64,000 nt of DNA from Rhizobium leguminosarum (lineage in GTDB: Bacteria; Pseudomonadota; Alphaproteobacteria; Rhizobiales; Rhizobiaceae): positions 1 to 64,000 of the forward strand of contig NZ_LWBS01000428.1 in the NCBI RefSeq assembly GCF_001652265.1. Reading direction: 5' to 3'. This document shows positions 25,894 through 35,451 of this stretch, in pieces. The stretch's first letter is position 1; each line of letters starts with the position of its first letter. The notes beneath the pieces were generated by a model. The model was not told the DNA's origin. It was given only the letters and a program-made list of their open reading frames with translations, and made no database searches. A program made the position numbers and the translations under genes.

Positions 25894-27024
25894 TTACACC
25901 GGTTCGAGATCGCCCCTCGCCCATTCCTCCTGTGTTTCCGCCATGAAATCGGCGAAGCGCCCTTCGGCGATCGCTTTGCGGATGCCCTGCATCAGTTCCT
26001 GGTAATAAGCGAGATTGTGCCAGGAGAGCAGCATGCCGCCGAGCGCCTCGTTGGAGCGGACGAGATGGTGCAGATAGGCACGCGAATAGTCGCGCGAGGC
26101 CGGGCAGTTCGACTGTTCGTCGAGCGGGCGCATGTCCTCGGCATGGCGGGCATTGCGGATATTGACCTTGCCGCGGCGGGTGAAAGCCAGGCCATGGCGG
26201 CCGGAGCGGGTCGGCATGACGCAGTCGAACATGTCGATGCCGCGGGCGACCGATTTCAGTATATCGTCCGGCGTGCCGACGCCCATGAGGTAACGTGGCC
26301 TTTCCAGAGGAAGTACCGGCAGCGTCGTTTCCAGCATCTGCAGCATGACGTCCTGCGGCTCGCCGACCGCCAGGCCGCCAATCGCATAACCCTTGAGGTC
26401 AAGCTGGCTCAACGCCTCGGCCGAGCGGATGCGCAGCGCCGGGATATCGCCGCCCTGGACGATGCCGAACATCGCCTTGCCGGGCTGCTCGCCGAAGGCG
26501 ACCCGGCAGCGCTCGGCCCAGCGCAGCGACATTTCCATGGCGCGCTCGATCTCCTTCGGCTCGGCCGGCAGCGCCACGCATTCATCGAGCTGCATCTGAA
26601 TGTCGGAGCCGAGCAGCCCCTGGATTTCGATGGAGCGCTCCGGCGACATATGGTGCAGGCTGCCATCGACATGTGACTTGAAGGTGACGCCCTGCTCGTC
26701 GAGCTTGCGCAGGCCGGACAGCGACATGACCTGGAAACCGCCCGAGTCCGTCAGGATCGGGTGCTCCCAGCGAATGAGCTTATGCAGGCCACCGAGACGG
26801 GCGACACGCTCGGCCGTCGGGCGCAGCATCAGGTGATAGGTATTGCCGAGGATGATATCGGCGCCGGTCTCGCGTACCTGGTCGAGATACATGGCCTTAA
26901 CCGTGCCGACGGTACCGACCGGCATGAAGGCCGGCGTGCGGATCTCGCCACGCGGCATGGAGATCTGGCCGAGGCGTGCGCCGGCATCGGTCTTGTCAAG
27001 CGTGAATTGGAAGGTGTTGGTCAT
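25894..27024 (-). CDS. tgt: tRNA-guanine transglycosylase lacking two zinc cysteines
   Basis: A 376-residue TGT that exchanges G34 of tRNA-Asp/Asn/His/Tyr for preQ1 in queuosine synthesis. Active-site elements are present: TDSGGFQ (D93) and MFDCVMPTR (D267, nucleophile by alignment with the Zymomonas enzyme). The zinc site of bacterial TGTs is CxCxxC plus His about 26 residues on; here it reads S305-N-C307-P-A-S310, with H336 kept, so two of three cysteines are Ser. The ATG at 27024 abuts the queA stop exactly, giving a queA-tgt operon. Confidence 0.95.
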   Translation of the reverse strand: MTNTFQFTLDKTDAGARLGQISMPRGEIRTPAFMPVGTVGTVKAMYLDQVRETGADIILGNTYHLMLRPTAERVARLGGLHKLIRWEHPILTDSGGFQVMSLSGLRKLDEQGVTFKSHVDGSLHHMSPERSIEIQGLLGSDIQMQLDECVALPAEPKEIERAMEMSLRWAERCRVAFGEQPGKAMFGIVQGGDIPALRIRSAEALSQLDLKGYAIGGLAVGEPQDVMLQMLETTLPVLPLERPRYLMGVGTPDDILKSVARGIDMFDCVMPTRSGRHGLAFTRRGKVNIRNARHAEDMRPLDEQSNCPASRDYSRAYLHHLVRSNEALGGMLLSWHNLAYYQELMQGIRKAIAEGRFADFMAETQEEWARGDLEPV

Positions 27025-28107
27025 CTAGTCTTTCCGGAAGAGAAGGCTGGCATCGCCATAGGAATAGAAGCGGTAGCCCGTCTGAATGGCGTGGTCATAG
27101 GCGGCACGCATCGTATCGAGGCCCGAAAAGGCCGAGACCAGCATGAAGAGCGTCGAGCGCGGTAGGTGGAAATTGGTCATCAGCATGTCGACCGCCTTAA
27201 AGCGGTAGCCAGGCGTGATGAAGATGCCGGTAGCGCCGGCCCAGGGCATGATCTCTCCGCTTTCCTCGGCGGCACTCTCGATGAGCCGCAATGAGGTCGT
27301 GCCGACACAGACGATGCGCCCGCCTCTTTCCCGCACGGCATTCAGCCGCGCGGCGATCTCGGCGCTGACATAGCCGCTTTCGAGATGCATCTTGTGATCG
27401 GCGGTATCGTCGGCCTTGACGGGCAGGAAGGTGCCGGCGCCGACATGCAGTGTGACGAAATGGCGTTCGATGCCGGCGCTATCGAGCGCATCGAAGAGCC
27501 TGGGCGTGAAATGCAGGCCGGCTGTCGGCGCGGCAACTGCACCCTCATCGCGAGCGTAGATTGTCTGGTAATCCGCGCGGTCGCGCTCGTCCTCGGGGCG
27601 CTTGGCGGCGATATAGGGCGGCAACGGAATATGGCCGACGGCGGCGATCGCCTCGTCAAGCGCCGGGCCTGAGAGATCGAACAGCAGCGTCACCTCGCCG
27701 GCCTCGCCCTTTTCCTCGACGGTGGCATCGAGCGAACCGAGGAAACAGCTTTCGCCGGAATGGCCGAAGGAGATGCGGTCACCTTCCTTGATGCGCTTGC
27801 CCGGCCTGGCGAAGGCCTTCCAGCGGCTGGCGCCCACGCGCATGTGCAGCGTTGCGGAAACCTGCTGGCCGCCGGCGCCGTCGCGATGGCGGACGCCCTC
27901 GAGCTGGGCGGGAATGACCTTGGTATCGTTAAAGACCAACGCGTCGCCGGCCCGCAGGAACGACGTGAGATCGCCGACGCGATGATCAGACAAGCTGCTT
28001 TCCGCATTCGGATCGATGACGAGCAGGCGCGCGCTGTCGCGTGGCTCGGCGGGCCGCAACGCGATGCGTTCATCCGGCAGATCGAAATCGAAAAGGTCTA
28101 CGCGCAT
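27025..28107 (-). CDS. queA: S-adenosylmethionine:tRNA ribosyltransferase-isomerase
   Basis: A protein of 360 residues, full family length. It transfers the ribosyl part of SAM to 7-aminomethyl-deazaguanine in tRNA to make epoxyqueuosine. Hallmarks are [17 protein letters not shown] at the N-terminus, [24 protein letters not shown] and [17 protein letters not shown]. The ATG at 28107 is preferred over one at 28125 because the family begins [11 protein letters not shown]. It follows a strong hairpin that ends the cyclophilin gene, and tgt starts directly after it. Confidence 0.97.
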   Translation of the reverse strand: MRVDLFDFDLPDERIALRPAEPRDSARLLVIDPNAESSLSDHRVGDLTSFLRAGDALVFNDTKVIPAQLEGVRHRDGAGGQQVSATLHMRVGASRWKAFARPGKRIKEGDRISFGHSGESCFLGSLDATVEEKGEAGEVTLLFDLSGPALDEAIAAVGHIPLPPYIAAKRPEDERDRADYQTIYARDEGAVAAPTAGLHFTPRLFDALDSAGIERHFVTLHVGAGTFLPVKADDTADHKMHLESGYVSAEIAARLNAVRERGGRIVCVGTTSLRLIESAAEESGEIMPWAGATGIFITPGYRFKAVDMLMTNFHLPRSTLFMLVSAFSGLDTMRAAYDHAIQTGYRFYSYGDASLLFRKD

Positions 28108-28129
28108 CAGGGCACTTTCAGGCAAAGCG

Positions 28130-28166
28130 AAACCCGCCCCGCGCAGCTATGCGCAAAGGCGGGTTT
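28130..28166 (-). terminator. Intrinsic terminator after ppiB
   Basis: Stem AAACCCGCC (28130-28138) with GGCGGGTTT (28158-28166), plus an inner stem GCGCA/TGCGC. On the - strand the stem ends in TTT followed by CGCTTT. It separates the cyclophilin genes from queA-tgt. Confidence 0.7.
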
Positions 28167-28181
28167 CAGCAGAAATCACAA

Positions 28182-28691
28182 TCAGACGTCGGCGGCAACC
28201 CGCATGGAGACGATCGAGTCCGGATCGGAAACCGGCTCGCCGCGCTTGATCTTGTCGACGTTGTCCATGCCTTCGATGACCTGGCCCCAGACGGAATACT
28301 GCTTGTTCAGCCAGGGCGCGTCGGTGAAGCAGATGAAGAACTGCGAATTGGCCGAGTTCGGGTTCTGCGAACGGGCCATCGAGCAGGTGCCGCGCGTATG
28401 CGTGGTCGCCGAGAATTCAGCCTTCAGATCCGGCTTCGACGAGCCGCCCATGCCGGCGCGGCCGGGATTGAAGGTCTCCGAGCCCTTCTTGCCGAATTCG
28501 ACATCGCCCGTCTGGGCCATGAAATCCTGGATAACGCGATGGAAGACGACGCCGTCATAGGCCTTCTCGCGGGCGAGTTCCTTGATGCGGGCGACATGCT
28601 CCGGAGCAACCTGCGGCAAAAGCTGAATGACAACCTTGCCCTTGGTGGTTTCCAGAATGACGGTGTTTTCGGGATCCTTGATCTCGGCCAT
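28182..28691 (-). CDS. ppiB: Cytosolic cyclophilin-type peptidyl-prolyl isomerase
   Basis: A cyclophilin of 169 residues without signal peptide. The conserved core includes VVFHRVIQDFMAQTGD (catalytic Arg in FHRV), GTCSMARSQNPNSANSQFFI and WGQVIEGMDNVDKI. It catalyses proline cis-trans isomerisation in folding. It lies 29 bases downstream of the exported paralogue on the same strand; the two proteins are clearly duplicates. A strong hairpin ends the unit. Confidence 0.95.
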   Translation of the reverse strand: MAEIKDPENTVILETTKGKVVIQLLPQVAPEHVARIKELAREKAYDGVVFHRVIQDFMAQTGDVEFGKKGSETFNPGRAGMGGSSKPDLKAEFSATTHTRGTCSMARSQNPNSANSQFFICFTDAPWLNKQYSVWGQVIEGMDNVDKIKRGEPVSDPDSIVSMRVAADV

Positions 28692-28720
28692 TATCTTCTC
28701 CTCTAGTTTTCTCTCTTAAC

Positions 28721-29293
28721 TTACTTCTTGCCCAGGGTGACTTTGATCATCCGGTCGGGATTGCTGACTTCGCCGTTCTGGCCTTCGCCCTTCTTGATTT
28801 TGTCGACATTCTCCATGCCGGAGACGACTTTGCCGACGACGGTGTACTGGCCGTTCAGGAAGGAGCCGTCGGCGAACATGATGAAGAACTGCGAATTGGC
28901 GGAATTCGGATCCTGTGACCGGGCCATGCCGACCGTGCCACGCACGAAGGGGGTCTTCGAGAATTCAGCCGGAATGTCAGGCATGTCGGAGTTGCCGGTG
29001 CCGGCAAGGCTCGCATCGAAGCCCTTCTCCATGTTGCCGAACTTGACGTCGCCGGTCTGCGCCATGAAACCGTCGATGACGCGGTGGAAGGCGACGTTGT
29101 CGTATTCGCCCTTCTTGGCCAGCGCCTCGATCTGGGCGACATGCTTCGGCGCCACATCAGGCATGAGCTGGATGACAACAGGGCCGTTCTTCAACTGGAT
29201 GGTGAGATAGTGATCGGCCGACTGGGCGAAGACATCCCCCGCGAAGGAGGCGAGATACAGCACGCCGGCAAATGCGAGATAGAAGAGTTTCAT
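28721..29293 (-). CDS. ppiA: Exported cyclophilin-type peptidyl-prolyl isomerase
   Basis: A 190-residue protein with a signal peptide (MKLFYLAFAGVLYLASFAGD, cleavage near VFA), so it is periplasmic. The cyclophilin core has VAFHRVIDGFMAQTGD, GTVGMARSQDPNSANSQFF and VVGKVVSGMENVDKIKKG. It is a paralogue of the neighbouring cytosolic copy and starts 26 bases after the coaD stop, consistent with a coaD-ppiA-ppiB operon. Confidence 0.95.
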   Translation of the reverse strand: MKLFYLAFAGVLYLASFAGDVFAQSADHYLTIQLKNGPVVIQLMPDVAPKHVAQIEALAKKGEYDNVAFHRVIDGFMAQTGDVKFGNMEKGFDASLAGTGNSDMPDIPAEFSKTPFVRGTVGMARSQDPNSANSQFFIMFADGSFLNGQYTVVGKVVSGMENVDKIKKGEGQNGEVSNPDRMIKVTLGKK

Positions 29294-29319
29294 GTGGGCT
29301 CCGTTGCGGCGGTATCCGC

Positions 29320-29814
29320 CTAGTCTTTGCGCTTGGATTTGAGGGCTTGCAAGACGGCGGCCGGCACGAAAGCGCTGACATCGCCGCCCATGGCGGCGAT
29401 CTGGCGAACCAATGTGGCGGTAATAGGCCGAGAGGCCGTGCCCGCCGGCAAAAAGATGGTCTGAATGTCAGGCGCCATCGTCCGGTTCATGCCCGCCATC
29501 TGCATTTCGTAATCGAGGTCGGTGCCATCGCGAAGGCCGCGGATCAAAAGCGTCGCACCATGGGTGCGGGCGGCATCGACCACCAGATTGTCGAAGGCAA
29601 CGACGGCGATGTCGACGACCCTTCCTGGCAGGACCTTCACGAGCGAACGGCGGATCAGTTCGGCCCTCTCCTCGAAGGAGAAGAGCGGCGCCTTGCCAGG
29701 ATGGATGCCGATCGCGACGATCACCTTTTCGGCGACGTTCAGCGCCTGGACCAGAACATCCACATGTCCATTGGTGATCGGGTCGAAGGACCCCGGATAG
29801 AAAGCTGTCGTCAT
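29320..29814 (-). CDS. coaD: Phosphopantetheine adenylyltransferase
   Basis: A protein of 164 residues that makes dephospho-CoA from phosphopantetheine and ATP, the penultimate step of coenzyme A synthesis. The nucleotidyltransferase motif is [14 protein letters not shown]; the second ATP motif is [13 protein letters not shown] in place of the usual ISSTxVR. It is the first gene of the coaD-ppiA-ppiB run. Its promoter region shares the 195 bases up to the divergent 57-codon gene, including the 37-bp TGAA/TTCA element at 29895-29931. Confidence 0.96.
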   Translation of the reverse strand: MTTAFYPGSFDPITNGHVDVLVQALNVAEKVIVAIGIHPGKAPLFSFEERAELIRRSLVKVLPGRVVDIAVVAFDNLVVDAARTHGATLLIRGLRDGTDLDYEMQMAGMNRTMAPDIQTIFLPAGTASRPITATLVRQIAAMGGDVSAFVPAAVLQALKSKRKD

Positions 29815-29894
29815 GTGGCCCGACCGTTGGTTTGACGCCTTTTGTCACGGATGCCGGCTTGCCGCAAGTGATTTGGCCAGTCGTTCCGGGCGAC

Positions 29895-29931
29895 TGAACG
29901 ACGGATGAATGTGCCGTTCAAGGCGGTTTCA
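29895..29931. promoter_or_regulatory. 37-bp phased TGAA/TTCA element, copy A
   Basis: TGAA (29895), TGAA (29906), TTCA (29917) and TTCA (29928), each separated by exactly 7 bases, so the half-sites recur every 11 bp, about one helical turn, and the whole is an inverted pair of direct repeats. C precedes and G follows, making CTGAA...TTCAG. It lies between coaD and the 57-codon gene; copy B is at 30181-30217. Confidence 0.7.
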
Positions 29932-30009
29932 GACGGGATCTGCTTAACTTGGATCGTCAAGGCAGCCGCTGCCATTCCGGCATCCGGCGCTCCCCGAAAG
30001 ACCAAGTCC

Positions 30010-30183
30010 ATGCTGATCGTGCTCGTTGCACTTGCCGTCGTTTTCTCCCTCGCCGCCGAGATGGCCTATAGTTATTTCGCCGATCGATACGAGATGAGCT
30101 GGGTACGGCCGGAGCTTGCCGAGCATGCGGCAATCGTGCGCGCTCAGGGCCGGCTGCGCGAAAAAAACGAGCTTCGAATCTGA
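30010..30183 (+). CDS. Small single-pass membrane protein, 57 residues
   Basis: Residues 2-20 form one hydrophobic helix (MLIVLVALAVVFSLAAEMAY), followed by a charged tail with EMSWVRPELAEHAAIV and RLREKNEL. The family is not recognised. An ATG at 29905 is in frame and would add 35 residues, but it lies inside the conserved 37-bp element, so I prefer 30010; its ribosome site is weak. The stop codon is the first TGA of the second copy of that element. It may share control with the two microprotein genes downstream. Confidence 0.6.
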   Translation: MLIVLVALAVVFSLAAEMAYSYFADRYEMSWVRPELAEHAAIVRAQGRLREKNELRI

Positions 30184-30217
30184 ATGCCAGATGAACGCGA
30201 CATTCAAGGTCGCTTCA
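30181..30217. promoter_or_regulatory. 37-bp phased TGAA/TTCA element, copy B
   Basis: TGAA (30181), TGAA (30192), TTCA (30203) and TTCA (30214), again with exact 7-base gaps and flanking C and G. Spacer sequences differ from copy A in many places, while every half-site is unchanged. It begins at the stop codon of the 57-codon gene and ends 35 bases before the EcfG promoter at 30253. Confidence 0.7.
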
Positions 30218-30252
30218 GATCGGCATTGGTAAACACCCGAGCAACATCCGGC

Positions 30253-30277
30253 GGAACCATTTACAGACGGATGCGTT
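30253..30277 (+). promoter_or_regulatory. EcfG/RpoE2-type promoter (perfect consensus)
   Basis: GGAAC (30253-30257), 16 bases, CGTT (30274-30277). Transcription should begin near 30285, about 33 bases before the first microprotein ATG at 30318. Confidence 0.75.
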
Positions 30278-30317
30278 CATTCAACCGATACATAGATGCG
30301 GCGCGGAAGGATTAAAA

Positions 30318-30473
30318 ATGCCCGGCAAGATTACGATGATTAACGTGCTCTGGATGGTAATGGTCACGGGCATGCTGACCGCAACTGTCGCTCTCTATGA
30401 TCAAAAGGTCGATACCTCAAAGGTTTATGGTCCCTATGCTTCGGCCCGGACGGCCGTGCTGGGCCAGTACTGA
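30318..30473 (+). CDS. Micro membrane protein, 51 residues
   Basis: The frame starts MPGKITMINVLWMVMVTGML and continues as one hydrophobic helix (residues about 7-27), then a short polar tail with DQKVDTSKVYGPYASARTAV. AAGGA lies 8 bases before the ATG. A perfect EcfG promoter precedes it, a second microprotein gene follows after 36 bases, and an intrinsic terminator ends the unit. It is probably an inner-membrane stress-regulon microprotein; no homologue is recognised. Confidence 0.7.
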   Translation: MPGKITMINVLWMVMVTGMLTATVALYDQKVDTSKVYGPYASARTAVLGQY

Positions 30474-30509
30474 GGGGCGAGAACGCAACTCCCCAGGAAA
30501 GGAATGCCT

Positions 30510-30644
30510 ATGTTCACGATCTTGACAATGCTCACCGCCCTTATCAGCGTCATGTTCATCGTGTCTGTGGCCTCGACGATTTCAGCGCTCCGGCGCGAAG
30601 GCGAAGAGGTGAAGGCTCTGAACGAAAAACATAGAGCATTCTAA
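30510..30644 (+). CDS. Micro membrane protein, 44 residues
   Basis: The frame begins MFTILTMLTALISVMFIVSV, a single membrane helix (residues about 3-26), and ends with a charged tail, ALRRERGEE-like (ALRREGEEVKALNEKHRAF). GGAAAGGA lies 6-14 bases before the ATG. Size, spacing and terminator suggest co-transcription with the 51-residue gene. The helix-plus-charged-tail layout is common in small proteins that modulate membrane complexes; function unknown. Confidence 0.7.
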   Translation: MFTILTMLTALISVMFIVSVASTISALRREGEEVKALNEKHRAF

Positions 30645-30706
30645 CATTCCTCTCTTACTACCCTCTCCCACTCTTGAGCGGCACCCTTCCGTCGCCAGGG
30701 CCATTC

Positions 30707-30737
30707 AAAGCCGGATGCACCCAGCGTCCGGCTTTTT
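30707..30737 (+). terminator. Intrinsic terminator of the microprotein operon
   Basis: AAAGCCGGA (30707-30715) with TCCGGCTTT (30727-30735) and an 11-base loop, ending in a run of five T. It is a classic hairpin plus T-run 63 bases after the 44-codon gene. Confidence 0.85.
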
Positions 30738-30779
30738 ATTTGGGCGTGTCCCGAACCATCATCCGATTTGAAAAGAAAA

Positions 30780-30798
30780 GGGCGGCTCGAAGCCGCCC
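30780..30798 (-). terminator. Intrinsic terminator of gyrA
   Basis: GGGCGGCT (30780-30787) with AGCCGCCC (30791-30798), 3-base loop. On the - strand it is followed by CTTTTCTTTTC. It lies 12 bases past the gyrA stop. Confidence 0.85.
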
Positions 30799-30809
30799 CG
30801 TTCATTTGA

Positions 30810-33647
<2,838 letters not shown>

Positions 33648-33883
33648 AACAGATCACGATCTCTTCTAGAATCACTTGAAGATTTATAGCGGAAAGCCTG
33701 CTGCCGCGCCAATTTCACAGCGCGTTTTGAACAGGCTTTTGCGGCTTAAAGAGGGTAAAACATGCAAGTTGCGCGGCCGGACCGAACAAATCCGCCGCGG
33801 GCCGCCGCGGGATATTTGCCAAATCGAAATCCCCGCTTCACAATCATAAAAACCACGCACCCATATGGGGTTCCGGAGAGCCT

Positions 33884-34531
33884 ATGGCAAGCGCCGACCA
33901 ATTGATCAACGCCTTCACGACGCTGCTCGTCACCATCGATCCGCCGGGGCTCGCACCGATCTTCCTGGGTCTGACGACAGGCATGAGCCGAACCGAGCGT
34001 ACGCAGGTGGCGCTGCGCGGCTCGGTGATCGCCTTCATCATCCTCGGCGTCTTTGCTCTGTTCGGCGCGGGCGTGCTCGGCGTGCTCGGAATTTCGATCG
34101 GTGCCTTCCGCATCGCCGGCGGGCTGCTGCTGTTCTGGATCGCCTTCGAGATGGTGTTCGAGAGGCGGCAGGAGCGCAAGGAGAAGGCGACCGAGGCGGC
34201 GATCACCAAGGATCATATCGAGAATATCGCCGTCTTCCCCCTCGCCTTGCCGCTGATTGCCGGCCCGGGCGCGATCTCGGCGACGATCCTGCTTGCCGGC
34301 ACGCTGGCCACCTCGATCGGGAAAGCCCAACTGATCGGCGTCATTGCCGCCAATCTGCTGCTGACCTTCGTCACGCTGCTCATTGCCGAAAGGCTGGACC
34401 GTTTTCTCGGCGTCACCGGCCGGGCGATCCTGACACGGCTCCTCGGCGTCATCCTCGCCGCCCTTGCCGCACAGTTCGTCGTCGACGGGGCGAAGTCGGC
34501 GTTCAATCTGATCAGCGCGACGCCGCACTGA
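33884..34531 (+). CDS. MarC-family integral membrane protein
   Basis: A protein of 215 residues with six predicted membrane helices: LINAFTTLLVTIDPPGLAPI at the N-terminus, then GAFRIAGGLLLFWIAFEMVF and NIAVFPLALPLIAGPGAIS, which are MarC/UPF0056 hallmarks. The function of the family is unknown; the old link to multiple antibiotic resistance is not supported. It is divergent from gyrA by 236 bases and convergent with ssb. Confidence 0.9.
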   Translation: MASADQLINAFTTLLVTIDPPGLAPIFLGLTTGMSRTERTQVALRGSVIAFIILGVFALFGAGVLGVLGISIGAFRIAGGLLLFWIAFEMVFERRQERKEKATEAAITKDHIENIAVFPLALPLIAGPGAISATILLAGTLATSIGKAQLIGVIAANLLLTFVTLLIAERLDRFLGVTGRAILTRLLGVILAALAAQFVVDGAKSAFNLISATPH

Positions 34532-34594
34532 AAACGGCCGTAGACGATTGAGGCCGATCCGGTCTGAACGATCTGTCGCGAAAACAAAGAAAAA

Positions 34595-34624
34595 GAGCAT
34601 GACGCCGTTATGGACGCCATGCTC
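34595..34624 (-). terminator. Intrinsic terminator of ssb
   Basis: GAGCATG (34595-34601) and CATGCTC (34618-34624). On the - strand the hairpin is followed by TTTTTCTTTG, giving a T-run. The arm sequence matches the outer arms of the repeat at 9257-9304, so it may be a captured repeat arm now used as a terminator (inference). Confidence 0.65.
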
Positions 34625-34658
34625 TCCAGTCTTTCACAAAGCTACGAAAGCCTAACGA

Positions 34659-35168
34659 TCAGAACGGGATGTCGTCGTCGAGATCCCGCGAGAAGTTGCC
34701 GCCACCGCCACCGCCGCGGCTCGGTGATGAGGAGGGAGCCGGGGCGCCGTAGTCGTCGCTATAATCGTTGCCGCCAGTGCCGCTGCCACGGCCGCCGCTC
34801 GCACCGCCGCCTTCACCGCGGCCGTCGAGCATCGTCAGCGTCGAACCAAAACCCTGCAGCACCACTTCCGTGCTGTAGCGATCCTGGCCCTGCTGGTCCT
34901 GCCATTTGCGGGTCTGCAGCTGGCCTTCGATATAAAGCTTGGCGCCCTTCTTCACATATTGCTCGACGACCTTGCAGAGGCCCTCGTTGAAGACGACGAC
35001 AGTGTGCCATTCGGTCTTCTCACGCCGCTCGCCGGAATTACGATCGCGCCAGGTCTCCGAGGTCGCGATACGAAGATTGGCGATCGGCCGGCCATCCTGA
35101 GTGCGGCGGATTTCGGGGTCTGCACCGACGTTTCCAATCAGAATTACCTTATTCACGCTACCAGCCAT
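34659..35168 (-). CDS. ssb: Single-stranded DNA-binding protein
   Basis: A 169-residue SSB. The OB fold covers residues 1-110 ([40 protein letters not shown]), followed by a Gly/Ser-rich linker and the conserved partner-binding tip DLDDDIPF. The start MAGSVNKV at 35168 is preferred over 35177. It is divergent from uvrA across a region that contains an SOS box, so LexA may control both genes, as in many bacteria. Confidence 0.97.
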   Translation of the reverse strand: MAGSVNKVILIGNVGADPEIRRTQDGRPIANLRIATSETWRDRNSGERREKTEWHTVVVFNEGLCKVVEQYVKKGAKLYIEGQLQTRKWQDQQGQDRYSTEVVLQGFGSTLTMLDGRGEGGGASGGRGSGTGGNDYSDDYGAPAPSSSPSRGGGGGGNFSRDLDDDIPF

Positions 35169-35312
35169 GCTTCTCACCCTGCCTGCCGCCCTGCCCGGCG
35201 GCGTTTAATCGATCGGCGCACCTTAAACCATCACGGACCGCCGATGCGCATGGGCGGCATTTAATCCACATGTTTATCCATCAGAAAGCCGCATGCACTC
35301 ATCAGGAATTTT

Positions 35313-35327
35313 GTTCTTTATTTGTTC
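35313..35327. promoter_or_regulatory. LexA/SOS box (alphaproteobacterial type)
   Basis: GTTC (35313-35316), 7 bases, GTTC (35324-35327): the direct-repeat LexA site of Rhizobiales. It lies 125 bases before uvrA and 145 before ssb, in their shared promoter region. Confidence 0.8.
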
Positions 35328-35451
35328 TAGTTTATCCGTATGATCCTGTCAACAGAATCGAAAACCTTGAGCCCTTGCGAATATTCAGCCTCGACTCGCC
35401 CGTCGGCATCACTAAATAAGGGCTGTTATCCAGAAAACCAAAGCAGAGACG

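Noticed and set aside
29905..30009. An N-terminal extension of the 57-codon gene
   Set aside because: Its ATG and first codons lie inside the conserved 37-bp TGAA/TTCA element, better explained as a regulatory site.
34595..34624. Counting the hairpin after ssb as another repeat copy
   Set aside because: Only the outer arm resembles the family; the conserved loop is absent and a T-run follows, so it is listed as a terminator.
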